From contig CAJXKD010000001.1 in NCBI GenBank assembly GCA_913055735.1, positions 2,080,281 through 2,144,280 of the forward strand: DNA of 64,000 bases, read 5' to 3'. The translations under genes and the position numbers were made by a program. Below, piece after piece: positions 8,501 through 15,009 of the stretch. The stretch comes from an uncultured Rhodospirillales bacterium. Lineage in GTDB: Bacteria > Pseudomonadota > Alphaproteobacteria > Rhodospirillales > UBA2165. The notes beneath the pieces are model-generated. The model did not search any database. It was not told where the DNA came from and saw only the letters and a program-made list of their open reading frames with translations. How positions within the stretch are numbered: position 1 is the stretch's first letter; every line of letters begins with the position of its first letter.

Positions 8501-10341
8501 ATAGCTTCACCGTTGCGTCGGCCGACGGCACCACGACAACAGTGAGCGTAACGATCAACGGTACCAACGATGCCCCGACCATTGGGGGGGCGACGACCGG
8601 CTCCGTGACCGAGGACACCAGCGTCACAAACGACAATATCTCGACCTCCGGTGCCCTGACGATCAGTGATACCGATGCAGGCGAGGCCGTATTCACGGCG
8701 CAAAGCAACACCGCCGGTACCTACGGCTCTTTCACCGTCGACACCTCGGGCAATTGGACCTATACCGCTGATAATACCCAGACGGCGATCCAGCAGCTGG
8801 GCGATGGCGACACACTCACGGACACCTTCACGGTCGCGTCGGCCGACGGCACCACGCAATCGGTGACCATCACCATAAATGGGACCAACGACGCGCCGGT
8901 CGCGCAATCCAGCACAGCAACTGTATCGGAAGACGGTTCAGTCAGCGGCCAGTTGGTGGCGACGGACGTCGATTCCGGAGACACGCTGACCTACTCCATT
9001 GCGTCCACGGGCACCTCGCAAACGCTGTCTGCTGGTGGCGCTTACGCCAGCGAGGGCGATTGGAAAGGTAGCGGCGTCACCATCAACGCATTCAACTTCG
9101 GCACCGCCTATCTCGACGGGACGAGTAAGTTCGATGCCTCACTTGCGGACGGATCGCCGGTGTTCACCGTGGATGGCGTCGGTGTCGAGGGAACCCAGGG
9201 CACCGGTCAGGACGAGAACCAGATCGAATACGATCCGACGGCCGGGGAAACCGAGGCGTTGGCGATGACCTTCAATAGCCAGGTCAGCGAGGCCCGCTTT
9301 ACCATCGACCGCCTTTTCCACAGCGAAGGGGACGCAGGTGAAAAGGGTACGTGGCAGGCCTTTGATGCAGACGGTACCTTGGTTGGCACCGGCCTGCTTA
9401 ACAGCTCCACCGTGGATTACGATGGCAGTACCAACGAAGGTGTGCTGACGATCAATCTCGACGATACCGGAAATTCGGCCTTTCAGACGGTTGTGTTCAC
9501 CGCGAATGCGATCACGGGTAGCGTCAGTGACTATACGATCCGCGAGGTGTCATATGATACGGCACCCACGGACGGCAGCCCCGCTAACGGCACGGTGCAG
9601 ATCAATTCGGATGGCAGCTATACCTATACACCCGCCGATGATTTCTCGGGTACCGACAGCTTCACCTATCAGGTGACCGACGACAGCGGCGCCACCTCGA
9701 CGGCGACCGTGTCGGTCACCGTAACGGCGGATAACGATGTCTTAGCCGGGACCAGTTCGGTGGATACCCACGATGGCGGTGCCGGCAACGACACGATCTA
9801 TGGCGGCACCAAAGACGATATCCTCTATGGTGGGGCGGGCAACGACACGCTCTATGGCGAGAACCACGATGACACGCTCTACGGCGGTATCGGCAATGAC
9901 TTCCTCTATGGCGGAAATCACGATGATACACTCTATGGCGGTAGCGGCATCGACTATCTCGACGGCGGTGCACATAGCGACATCATCTATGGTGAAGAAG
10001 GGAATGACATCATCCTTGGTGGCACCGGTGACGACAGCTTCTACGGCGGTGACGGCAATGACGAGTTCATCTTCAATCTTGGTGACGGCGAGGACATTAT
10101 CTTCGATTTTGCCGATGGGGATAAGATGACCTTCAAAGAGGTATCGTCGACGGACGACGTCGAATTCAGCGTGAGCGGCGATGACGTCATCGTTACGGTC
10201 GGCGGCCCCGGCAACGGTAACTCGAGCACAGTTACCTTGAAGGACGCCGCGATCGGAATAGATCCCGATACCGTTGCGGACGGCTACACGGTTACCGACA
10301 CCGGCGACGACATCTCGGTCACGGTGGCGCCCGACTGCTAG
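2566..10341 (+). CDS. Giant RTX/VCBS-repeat adhesin, type I secreted
   Basis: A 2591-residue surface or extracellular protein, probably an adhesin exported by a type I (ABC) secretion system. Domains in order: N-terminal beta-rich module (1-115); FecR-like domain (about 115-225: VESVRGTV, FQGDILESG, VGIVLADDTTFSM); acidic Gln/Glu-rich linker (about 320-405); four cadherin-like repeats starting ASPSFSM.EDG, with one VCBS repeat among them; two dystroglycan-type Ig-like repeats (LPAWLSID.DTGVLSGTPE); nine tandem VCBS repeats (1147-2109); a cadherin-like repeat interrupted by a domain at about 2151-2330; RTX calcium-binding nonapeptides (GGAGNDTIYGG, about 2404-2500); and a C-terminal tail expected to hold the secretion signal. 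There is no Sec signal, consistent with type I export. The start is GTG at 2566 with AGGAAGGAG 9 nt upstream. TAAQ at residues 107-110 resembles the di-alanine LapG cleavage site of LapA-type adhesins (inference). Confidence 0.93.
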   Translation: MALKPVPNMTAVAVEISPDALVVDATGQTSVTLPDGFSFGDAQFVQHGPDLVLTAPDGTQVVVKGFYANADVPDLVTAEGGQLYGDTAVRLAQANSPVQVAQDGTATAAQPIGEVESVRGTVIAIRSDGTRIELQEGDPVFQGDILESGNDASVGIVLADDTTFSMANNGRMVLDEMVYDPVTQDGNISMSVLQGVFTFVSGQVAKVDPDAMVLKTPVATIGVRGTQVGIDLTGGASGTEGIKVVLMTESDGFVGEVVVTNNAGVQILNQPEQGLSVFTANDPPSDPQTFTRGEISQSFGGALRSLPTSVGTGNTYDADQGGNTDQEQEQDEEPEPGQEEGAGDGEQQQGAAEGEQQQAAADSGEPAGDETGDEPDEEPDEGLGDGTEEGEFETASGEDGTDLGDDIAVTEGEQVTTGETVVQNQTTQFGGAPTGPAGGGNTAGTTNTQNDTTQNTVTNSAPVAGASPSFSMDEDGSVQITSAQLLAGTTDPDGDTLSITSLSADGGSLTPNGAGSWTFTPNANFNGQINLTYTISDGTANVVQSATVNVAAVNDAASIGGTVTGTVTEDMATQLTTSGALTISDPDAGEEIFAAQTNTTGTYGSFSVDSSGNWTYSATNSQDAIQQLGAGDTLMDTFTVATADGTTKAVTITINGTNDIPVVGASPTFSMNEDGTLEFTAAQLLANASDVDGDSLSVTGLTANGGTLTPNEAGTAWTFEPAANFNGQVTLSYDVTDGTANVAQSATVTVNAVNDAPVAGASPSFSMNEDGTLQITAAQLLAGASDVDGDDLSVANLMASGGTLTPNEAGTAWTFEPAADFNGTVTLSYDVSDGTASVAQTAAVTVNAVNDAPVAGASPSFSMNEDGGFIEITKAQLLANSSDVDGDSLSVANLAADGGTLVETSDGVWKFTPAADFNGTVTLSYDVSDGTASVAQTAAVNVAAVNDAPTVSTTIADQSTNEDAAYSYDASVNFADVDTGDTLTFSAQLSGGGGLPAWLSIDTNTGVLSGTPENNAVGSISVEVTASDGSASVTDTYVLTVSNTNDAPTVSTAIADQSTNEDAAYCYNTSVNFTDVDAGDTLTYTAELSGGGGLPAWLSIDADTGVLSGTPENGDVGAISVEVTATDAAGATVSDTFVLTVNNTNDTPTIGGAAAGAVTEDSNVIDNNISTSGALTISDPDVGESSFTAQTNTAGTYGSFSVDTSGNWTYTADNTQTEIQQLGDSDTLTDTFTVTSADGTTQNVTITINGTNDAPTIGGTTTGLVTEDTSVTNDNISTSGVLTIADTDAGEASFTAQSNTAGTYGSFSVDTSGNWSYSADNTQTAIQQLGDGDTLTDTFTVASADGTTQNVTITINGTNDAPTIGGVSTGSVTEDASVTDDNISTSGALTISDTDAGEASFTAQTNISGTYGTFSVNSAGAWTYVADNTQTAIQQLGDGDTLTDNFTVTSADGTTQSVTITINGTNDAPTIGGVSTGSVTEDTSVIDDNISASGTLTISDADAGQANFTAQTNTAGTYGSLSVDTSGNWSYVADNTQTAIQQLGDGDTLTDTFTVASADGTTQNVTITINGTNDAPTIGGVSTGSVTEDASVIDDNISTSGALTISDTDAGEASFTAQTNTAGTYGSFSVDTSGNWTYTADNTQTAIQQLGDGDTLTDSFTVASADGTTQNVTITINGTNDAPTIGGVSTGSVTEDTSVTDGNISTSGTLTITDTDANESNFTAQTNTSGTYGSFSVDTSGNWTYTADNTQSAIQQLGDGDTLTDTFTVTSADGTTQSVTITINGTNDAPVIGGVSTGAVTEDSSVADDKISTSGALTITDADAGEDSFTAQTNTSGTYGTFSVDTSGNWTYTADNTQSAIQQLGDGDTLTDTFTVTSADGTTQSVTITINGTNDAPTLGGATTGSVTEDMSVTDDNISTSGALTITDTDSGEASFTAQTNTAGTYGSFSVDTSGNWSYTADNSQTAIQQLGDGDTLTDSFTVASADGTTTTVSVTINGTNDAPTIGGATTGSVTEDTSVTNDNISTSGALTISDTDAGEAVFTAQSNTAGTYGSFTVDTSGNWTYTADNTQTAIQQLGDGDTLTDTFTVASADGTTQSVTITINGTNDAPVAQSSTATVSEDGSVSGQLVATDVDSGDTLTYSIASTGTSQTLSAGGAYASEGDWKGSGVTINAFNFGTAYLDGTSKFDASLADGSPVFTVDGVGVEGTQGTGQDENQIEYDPTAGETEALAMTFNSQVSEARFTIDRLFHSEGDAGEKGTWQAFDADGTLVGTGLLNSSTVDYDGSTNEGVLTINLDDTGNSAFQTVVFTANAITGSVSDYTIREVSYDTAPTDGSPANGTVQINSDGSYTYTPADDFSGTDSFTYQVTDDSGATSTATVSVTVTADNDVLAGTSSVDTHDGGAGNDTIYGGTKDDILYGGAGNDTLYGENHDDTLYGGIGNDFLYGGNHDDTLYGGSGIDYLDGGAHSDIIYGEEGNDIILGGTGDDSFYGGDGNDEFIFNLGDGEDIIFDFADGDKMTFKEVSSTDDVEFSVSGDDVIVTVGGPGNGNSSTVTLKDAAIGIDPDTVADGYTVTDTGDDISVTVAPDC
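6004..8892 (+). repeat. Nine tandem 321-bp VCBS-repeat units
   Basis: Nine consecutive coding repeats begin at 6004, 6325, 6646, 6967, 7288, 7609, 7930, 8251 and 8572 and end at 8892. I checked the start codon of several units directly and each is exactly 321 bp (107 codons), with no indel. Every unit encodes a VCBS domain starting APTIGG...VTED and ending TITINGTND. The units are very similar to each other, so the array is a likely recombination and assembly hotspot. Confidence 0.95.
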
Positions 10342-10460
10342 GGCGCGCCGGACCCTCCGTCTCATCCCAGAAAGAACGATTTGACCTGACGTTTCTAGTC
10401 GCTATGACTGGGAAGGAAGCGCCTCCGCGCCAATAAGGGAGGCAAACAGGGAGGGGAAGT

Positions 10461-11453
10461 GTGATCAACGCCGCCATGATCGGCCTCGGATGGTGGGGCC
10501 GCCATATCGTCGGTTGTCTCAAGGAGAGTAACAAGATCAAAGTCGTGCGCGGCGTCGATATGGATGTCGCGCCGTTGGCGGGATTCGGCGCCGAACACGG
10601 GCTTGAATTGTCCACCGACCTGGCCGAGGTGCTTGCGGACCCGACAATCGGTGCGGTCCTCCTGGCGACGCCTCATTCCCTGCACGAACAACAAATCGTC
10701 GCGGCCGCCGAGGCGGGAAAGCATGTTTTTTGCGAAAAACCGCTGGCGCTATCGCGCGCGGCCGCCCAGCGGGCGGTCGATGCCTGCAATGCGGCGGGCG
10801 TACAGCTTGGCCTGGGGCACGAACGGCGCTTCGAGCCGGGCATGGTGGAGATCAAACGGCTCGTCGATACCGGTGCTCTCGGCACCGTGCTGCATGTGGA
10901 ATCGAGTTTTAGCCACGACATCCTTGCCAATGTGCCGAGCGAAGGCTGGCGGGCGTCGGCCAAGGAAGCCCCGGCGGCCGGCCTGACGGCGACCGGCATT
11001 CATCATTCGGATCTCTATCTTCACATGTTCGGCCCCATCGAAGAGGTCTACGCCCAAACCGCCAGGCGCGCCGCGAGTGCCAGCGCAGGTGATATCCTGT
11101 CCATCCAGTTCCGCTTCGAGAGCGGCATGACGGGCTATTTCTCGTCGCTTCTGACGACGCCGTTGTTTCTGCGCTATCGTGTGTTCGGGTCCGACGCATG
11201 GGTGGAAAGCCGGGACTCGACCCATCCCAGCGAGCTGGGGGTGACGACGCTTACCATCTGCCGCGGCAAGGGTGAGGAAAGCCGCACGCTTGATGACATC
11301 GATACTGTACGCGCCAACATCGAGGCATTTGCCGATGCTGTTGAGGGAAAGCAAAATTACCCCTTTACGGATGCGCAAAAGGTGCAGAACATAGCGGTTC
11401 TGGAGGCCGTCATCCGCTCAGCAGAAAGCGGAAAACCGATTCAAATCGAATAG
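10461..11453 (+). CDS. Gfo/Idh/MocA-family NAD(P)-dependent oxidoreductase
   Basis: A cytoplasmic dehydrogenase of the Gfo/Idh/MocA family, which oxidises or reduces sugars, inositols and related polyols with NAD(P). The 330-residue product has the Rossmann motif GLGWWGRH near residue 8 and the diagnostic EKP motif (HVFCEKPLALS, about residue 93), whose lysine is catalytic in the family. The alpha/beta C-terminal domain follows, with GIHHSDLYLHMFG supplying the usual histidine. The start is GTG at 10461, preceded by an AGGGAGGGGAAGTG stretch that serves as ribosome-binding site. It stands alone between the adhesin and the M24 group, and its substrate cannot be told from sequence. Two more members of the family occur at 43916 and 62155. 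Confidence 0.9.
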   Translation: MINAAMIGLGWWGRHIVGCLKESNKIKVVRGVDMDVAPLAGFGAEHGLELSTDLAEVLADPTIGAVLLATPHSLHEQQIVAAAEAGKHVFCEKPLALSRAAAQRAVDACNAAGVQLGLGHERRFEPGMVEIKRLVDTGALGTVLHVESSFSHDILANVPSEGWRASAKEAPAAGLTATGIHHSDLYLHMFGPIEEVYAQTARRAASASAGDILSIQFRFESGMTGYFSSLLTTPLFLRYRVFGSDAWVESRDSTHPSELGVTTLTICRGKGEESRTLDDIDTVRANIEAFADAVEGKQNYPFTDAQKVQNIAVLEAVIRSAESGKPIQIE

Positions 11454-11541
11454 ATGCGTTCCGGAACGGACCGAACCGTAAGTTGCGGACTTCAGAGGGT
11501 TTTTCACTGAGGGAGGACAATTTTCTGCCTGCGAAATGGCA

Positions 11542-11555
11542 GTCTTATAGAAGAA
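11542..11555. promoter_or_regulatory. Candidate operator, GTCTTATA-type palindrome
   Basis: GTCTTATAGAAGAA matches 12 of 14 positions of the palindrome seen perfectly at 40186-40199 (GTCTTATATAAGAC). It lies 113 bp upstream of the M24 gene at 11669, within a 215-bp intergenic gap. It is assigned to the same putative regulon as the sites at 42673 and 43844. Confidence 0.5.
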
Positions 11556-11668
11556 TGCGTTTGATTAGCCGGGGTAGTTATTTTATGTCTACTCCGCACT
11601 TCGCGCCAAAAATCATACCAGCAATGATGCCAATAACACGTAAGCGCTAAACACTAGGAGTTAACTAT

Positions 11669-12919
11669 ATGTCCGGCACTGCAAATTTCGGAATCACAGG
11701 GGTCGATTGGCAGGAGAGAGTCAATTGGGACCGCCTGCGTAAATATCGTCTGGAGCGCGCCAGAGAGCGCATGAAGGCCCACGGTCTGGGCGCCATGCTT
11801 CTGATGTACGATGAGAACGTCCGCTACGTCACCAGCACATTGACGCCGGGCTGGAACCGTCTGAAACCCGGCCTGCGTTATGCGATGCTGTGCGGTGACG
11901 GCGATCCGATCCTGTTCGAACAGGGCGACATCGGCGTGCAGATCGCCCGCCACGCACCGTGGATCCCGAAGGAAAACATCCGTTATTCCTATGCGTGGAT
12001 CAAGGGCGCCGCGGGTCCGGCATCGACCCAGCAGGTGACCAAATTCATCAATGCCGCCAAGGAAGAGATGAAGCGTCACGGCGTTGCCGGCGAAAAACTC
12101 GGTGTCGACTTCATCGACATCAACATGTTGCAGGCCTTCTCCGATCACGGCATTGACTGGGCCGACGGTATGACCCCGATGATGGAGGCCCGCGCGGTTA
12201 AGAACCAGGACGAGCATGAATGCATGCGCATCGTCGGTGCCATCGGCGACGCCGCCCACTGGGAGTGCATGAAGTTTCTGAAACCGGGTATCACCGAGAA
12301 CGAAGTGACCGCCCATATCATGGAATTCCTCTACAACATTCCGGGCATGGAAGACGTGGAGGACGTGATCGTGTCCTCGGGTCCGAACACCTGGCCGAAC
12401 TGGCGGAACTTCTCCGACCGGATCATCCAGCCGGGTGACATCGTGTTCATGGATTTGGCCGCTCTCACCTGGAACGGCTACAAGTCGTGCTACTACCGGA
12501 CCTACTGTGTGGGTGCCGAGCCGACCCAGGAGCAGAAGGACTACTACGCCCGTGCCCTGGAATGGCTGCAGGCTTCCATCGACGCGGTGAAGCCGGGCAC
12601 GACCACCCGCGAAATCGCCGAGAAGTGGCCGTCCGCCAAGGAAACCTGGGGCTACGAGGAAGAAGACCAAGCCGCCGCCAACCTGTGGGGCCACGGTCTC
12701 GGCCTTGCCCAGTACGACCCGCCGGTGATCTCGCGTATTTGGTCGCTCGACCATCCGATCGAGATCCAGGAAGGCATGGTCTTCGCGCTGGAAACCCAGC
12801 ACGGTAAGCCGCTTGAATGGGGCTGCCGGATCGAGGAAATGGTGATCGTTCACGCCGACAACACCGAGCTGATCACCCACTTCCCGATCGACCGTATCAT
12901 GCCGGTCGACGTCGTCTGA
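11669..12919 (+). CDS. M24-family (creatinase/aminopeptidase P-fold) protein with altered metal site
   Basis: A 416-residue protein of the pita-bread M24 family, which includes Xaa-Pro aminopeptidases, creatinase and the DMSP lyase DddP. The N-terminal creatinase-like domain (about 1-165) is followed by the catalytic domain. Four of the five usual metal ligands can be placed: D262 (VFMDLAA), H342 (WGHGLGL), E375 (FALETQ) and E389 (CRIEEM). The second aspartate, in the NGYxSD block, is replaced by cysteine (NGYKSC, C274). The paralogue at 15010 keeps aspartate in that column. The DxD pair of DddP is missing, so DMSP cleavage is not supported. A GTCTTATA-type palindrome lies upstream and a strong hairpin follows at 12967. 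The substrate is unknown; metal-independent or altered-metal chemistry is possible. Confidence 0.85.
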   Translation: MSGTANFGITGVDWQERVNWDRLRKYRLERARERMKAHGLGAMLLMYDENVRYVTSTLTPGWNRLKPGLRYAMLCGDGDPILFEQGDIGVQIARHAPWIPKENIRYSYAWIKGAAGPASTQQVTKFINAAKEEMKRHGVAGEKLGVDFIDINMLQAFSDHGIDWADGMTPMMEARAVKNQDEHECMRIVGAIGDAAHWECMKFLKPGITENEVTAHIMEFLYNIPGMEDVEDVIVSSGPNTWPNWRNFSDRIIQPGDIVFMDLAALTWNGYKSCYYRTYCVGAEPTQEQKDYYARALEWLQASIDAVKPGTTTREIAEKWPSAKETWGYEEEDQAAANLWGHGLGLAQYDPPVISRIWSLDHPIEIQEGMVFALETQHGKPLEWGCRIEEMVIVHADNTELITHFPIDRIMPVDVV

Positions 12920-12966
12920 CGTTAACGGCTTCTCCCTGCATTTGAGCGGGGAAACGGACAAGCGAC

Positions 12967-13000
12967 GCCGGCGGACTTTCGGATGCGAGAGTTCGCCGGC
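12967..13000 (+). terminator. Strong 14-bp hairpin after the M24 gene
   Basis: The arms start GCCGGCGGACT and end AGTTCGCCGGC and form a 14-bp stem with three G-T pairs around the loop GGATGC. A run of six T follows at 13021-13026, about 20 nt beyond the stem. It could be a terminator or an attenuator between 11669-12919 and the downstream phosphotransferase gene. Confidence 0.5.
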
Positions 13001-13052
13001 TGCCGCTTTAAGCAAACGAATTTTTTAGATATTGAAACGGGACTCGAGGGCC

Positions 13053-14342
13053 ATGACCCAGTTTGTGGTGCAATTGAATTCCAGTGAAGCGACGGACGCG
13101 GCGCGTTTCGGACCCAAGGCGGCCAATCAGGCGGCGTTGGGCCAGGCGGGCCTGCCCATTCCCGACGGATTTTGCATCGGTGCCGAGGTTTACCGCGCCC
13201 AGTTGAAGGCGTCGGGCGTCGAGGAAGATGCGCTCGGCTATTACGGTGCCGATTTCGAACAGGCGCGCGCCATGGCCAACCGGGTGCGCCTCGCCCTGTA
13301 CACCAAGGAAATCGCGCCGGAGATTAAGGCGCAACTGAGCCAGGCACGCCGCGACATGATCGAGCGCAACGGCCCGTTGGTCGTCGTGCGTTCCTCGGCG
13401 CTGGTCGAGGACCGCGAAGGCTCGACCTTCGCCGGCCAGTTCGAGAGCTTCCTCGGGCTCGAAACCGAAGAGGATTTCTTCACCGCCGTGCGCGCCTGTT
13501 GGGCGGCGCTGTGGGCGCCGCGCGCGTTGCGCTATATGGGCGTTCATGACATCGATCCCGGATCCACCGCCATGGCGCTTTTGGTGCAGCCGCTGGTCGA
13601 AGCGGTCGCCTCCGGCGGCGGGCTCAGCCGGACCGCCGACGGCGGCATGCTGGTGAGCGCGACCTGGGGCCTCGGTGAAGCCATCGCGCAAGGCGAAGTG
13701 GTCCCTGACCGTTACGATCTCGATGGGTCCGGCGAGGTGATCGATACCGAAACGGGTTTTAAGGAACACAGCGTCCATTGTCATCACCATCAGGCGCCGC
13801 AGCCGCGTGCCGAAACCCGCGAACGCCAGGCCGAAAGCTGCCTCACCCACGATCAGGCCAAGGAGCTTGGCGGTTACATGAAGGTGGCCGAAAAAATGCT
13901 TGGGCAGGCGGCCGAGGTCGAATGGGCCATGGACGCGGCGGGTATCAAGATGCTGCAGGCACGTCCGCTGCACATGGAAGAGGCCCCCGTGCCCGACGCC
14001 GAATGGGAGAAATATCCCGCTGTCCGCGGCCAGCCCGGCGGTGTCGGCTGGGGTGCCGGCCGCGCCGTGGTGATCAACTGCGAATGCGAGATCGGTCGTA
14101 TCGGTCCCGGCGACGTGCTGGTGACCAAGGTCGCCGGACCCGCGCTGGCACAGGTGTTGACCAAGGTCTCTGGCGTCGTCGCCGAACTGGGTGGCAGTAC
14201 GTCTCACCTGGCGTCCCTGTCACGCGAACGGCGCATCCCCATGGTGCTCGGCGTGCGCGACGCGACGACGCGCATTCCGGATGGCGTACAGGTCGGCGTT
14301 GATGGGGTTGCGGGGGTGGTGCGCTGGGCACAAGATGCCTAG
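13053..14342 (+). CDS. Shortened PEP-synthase-like phosphotransferase (ATP-grasp plus phosphohistidine domain)
   Basis: A 429-residue relative of PEP synthase and rifampin phosphotransferase. Residues about 1-315 form the PPDK/ATP-binding domain: GPKAANQAALGQAGLPIPDGF at the N-terminus, VVVRSSALVEDREG with the nucleotide-contacting arginine, FAGQFESFLG, and EVEWAMDAAG..LQARPL. Residues about 345-429 are the swivelling phosphohistidine domain, with the catalytic histidine H385 in GGSTSHLASL. The PEP/pyruvate-binding barrel of PEP synthase, and the separate acceptor domain of rifampin phosphotransferases, are both absent; only a short linker joins the two parts. It should therefore phosphorylate its own histidine from ATP and pass the phosphate to an unknown acceptor or partner. 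I chose the ATG at 13053 (GAGGG just upstream) over a TTG at 13032. The SnoaL-like gene begins 5 bp after its stop. Confidence 0.85.
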   Translation: MTQFVVQLNSSEATDAARFGPKAANQAALGQAGLPIPDGFCIGAEVYRAQLKASGVEEDALGYYGADFEQARAMANRVRLALYTKEIAPEIKAQLSQARRDMIERNGPLVVVRSSALVEDREGSTFAGQFESFLGLETEEDFFTAVRACWAALWAPRALRYMGVHDIDPGSTAMALLVQPLVEAVASGGGLSRTADGGMLVSATWGLGEAIAQGEVVPDRYDLDGSGEVIDTETGFKEHSVHCHHHQAPQPRAETRERQAESCLTHDQAKELGGYMKVAEKMLGQAAEVEWAMDAAGIKMLQARPLHMEEAPVPDAEWEKYPAVRGQPGGVGWGAGRAVVINCECEIGRIGPGDVLVTKVAGPALAQVLTKVSGVVAELGGSTSHLASLSRERRIPMVLGVRDATTRIPDGVQVGVDGVAGVVRWAQDA

Positions 14343-14347
14343 CGAAC

Positions 14348-14788
14348 ATGTCTAGCCAGATCAGCCTCGAAGACCGCTTCGGCATCTATGACGTTCTCGG
14401 CGCTTATGTGTGGGCGCTGGATACGGGCGACGTCGAGGGCGTGGTCAATGTTTTCACCCCGGACGGCCGTGCCATGGATACGGGCGGCAATGTGTTCGAG
14501 GGTTCCGACGGTATCCGCGATTTCGTCACTAAGTTCACTTCCCGGCCCGAGTTTAAGGGCCGCCAGCATTACGTCGAACATCTCAAGATCGAGCCTGCCG
14601 ACGGCGGCGGCTGGAAGGTGACCTCCTATTGGACGGTGCTGCAGTGGCACGCCGATACCGGCGTGCGCGAGATCTTCGTCAACGGTTATTCCCATGACAC
14701 CTGCGTCAAGCTCGACGGCCGCTGGTTGATCAAGGAACGGCTGCTCTATTACTGGAACAGCGAACAGCTTCCCTGGAAGGGCGCGTAG
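14348..14788 (+). CDS. NTF2/SnoaL-like protein
   Basis: A 146-residue protein of the NTF2-like superfamily, a cone-shaped fold used by small ketosteroid-isomerase, dehydratase and limonene-epoxide-hydrolase-type enzymes and by binding proteins. The typical start is visible, an N-terminal helix (ISLEDRFGIYDVLGAYVWALDTGD) and FTPDGRAMDT, followed by the GSDGIRDFV loop and the HYVEHLKIE, VTSYWTVLQW and WLIKERLLYYW strands. It starts 5 bp after the phosphotransferase stop, so the two are almost certainly co-transcribed. A hairpin terminator follows at 14807. The function is unknown; a small isomerase, or the acceptor-handling partner of the truncated phosphotransferase, are possibilities (inference). 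Confidence 0.8.
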   Translation: MSSQISLEDRFGIYDVLGAYVWALDTGDVEGVVNVFTPDGRAMDTGGNVFEGSDGIRDFVTKFTSRPEFKGRQHYVEHLKIEPADGGGWKVTSYWTVLQWHADTGVREIFVNGYSHDTCVKLDGRWLIKERLLYYWNSEQLPWKGA

Positions 14789-14806
14789 CTAAATCTCCAA
14801 AAAAGA

Positions 14807-14833
14807 TAGGCCGGAGAGCGGAACTCCGGCCTA
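14807..14833 (+). terminator. Hairpin terminator after the SnoaL-like gene
   Basis: TAGGCCGGAG and CTCCGGCCTA form a perfect 10-bp stem with a 7-nt loop, 18 nt after the stop of the gene at 14348. The following GTTTGC is only weakly T-rich, while an A-rich run precedes the stem. Confidence 0.65.
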
Positions 14834-14939
14834 GTTTGCACTGAATTATGTCCGGCGTCGGAAACCCAGCAAGTCCGCCGACGCGCCGACCGATGGCGCT
14901 TGCCAAAGGTGACGGCATCCATTAAATACTCGGCCCAAT

Positions 14940-14973
14940 CAGAAAATGCAATGTTATAACATATTATTTTCTG
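14940..14973. promoter_or_regulatory. 34-bp symmetrical operator-like dyad
   Basis: Outer arms CAGAAAAT (14940-14947) and ATTTTCTG (14966-14973) are perfectly symmetrical around the 12-bp palindrome ATGTTATAACAT (14951-14962). Only the two 3-nt spacers break the symmetry. The dyad ends 36 bp upstream of the M24 start at 15010. This is the geometry of a multi-dimer repressor or activator site. Confidence 0.6.
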
Positions 14974-15009
14974 CATGATCACACGGCGGACACAGATTGG
15001 GAGGGAACA

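Noticed and set aside
6004-8892. CRISPR-like array
   Set aside because: The repeats are coding, contiguous and 321 bp long, with no spacers; they are protein domains.
5884-8907. Several long antisense open frames in the adhesin repeats (about 398 and 407 codons)
   Set aside because: They mirror the codon pattern of the VCBS repeats, give repetitive Arg/Val-rich products and have no ribosome-binding sites.
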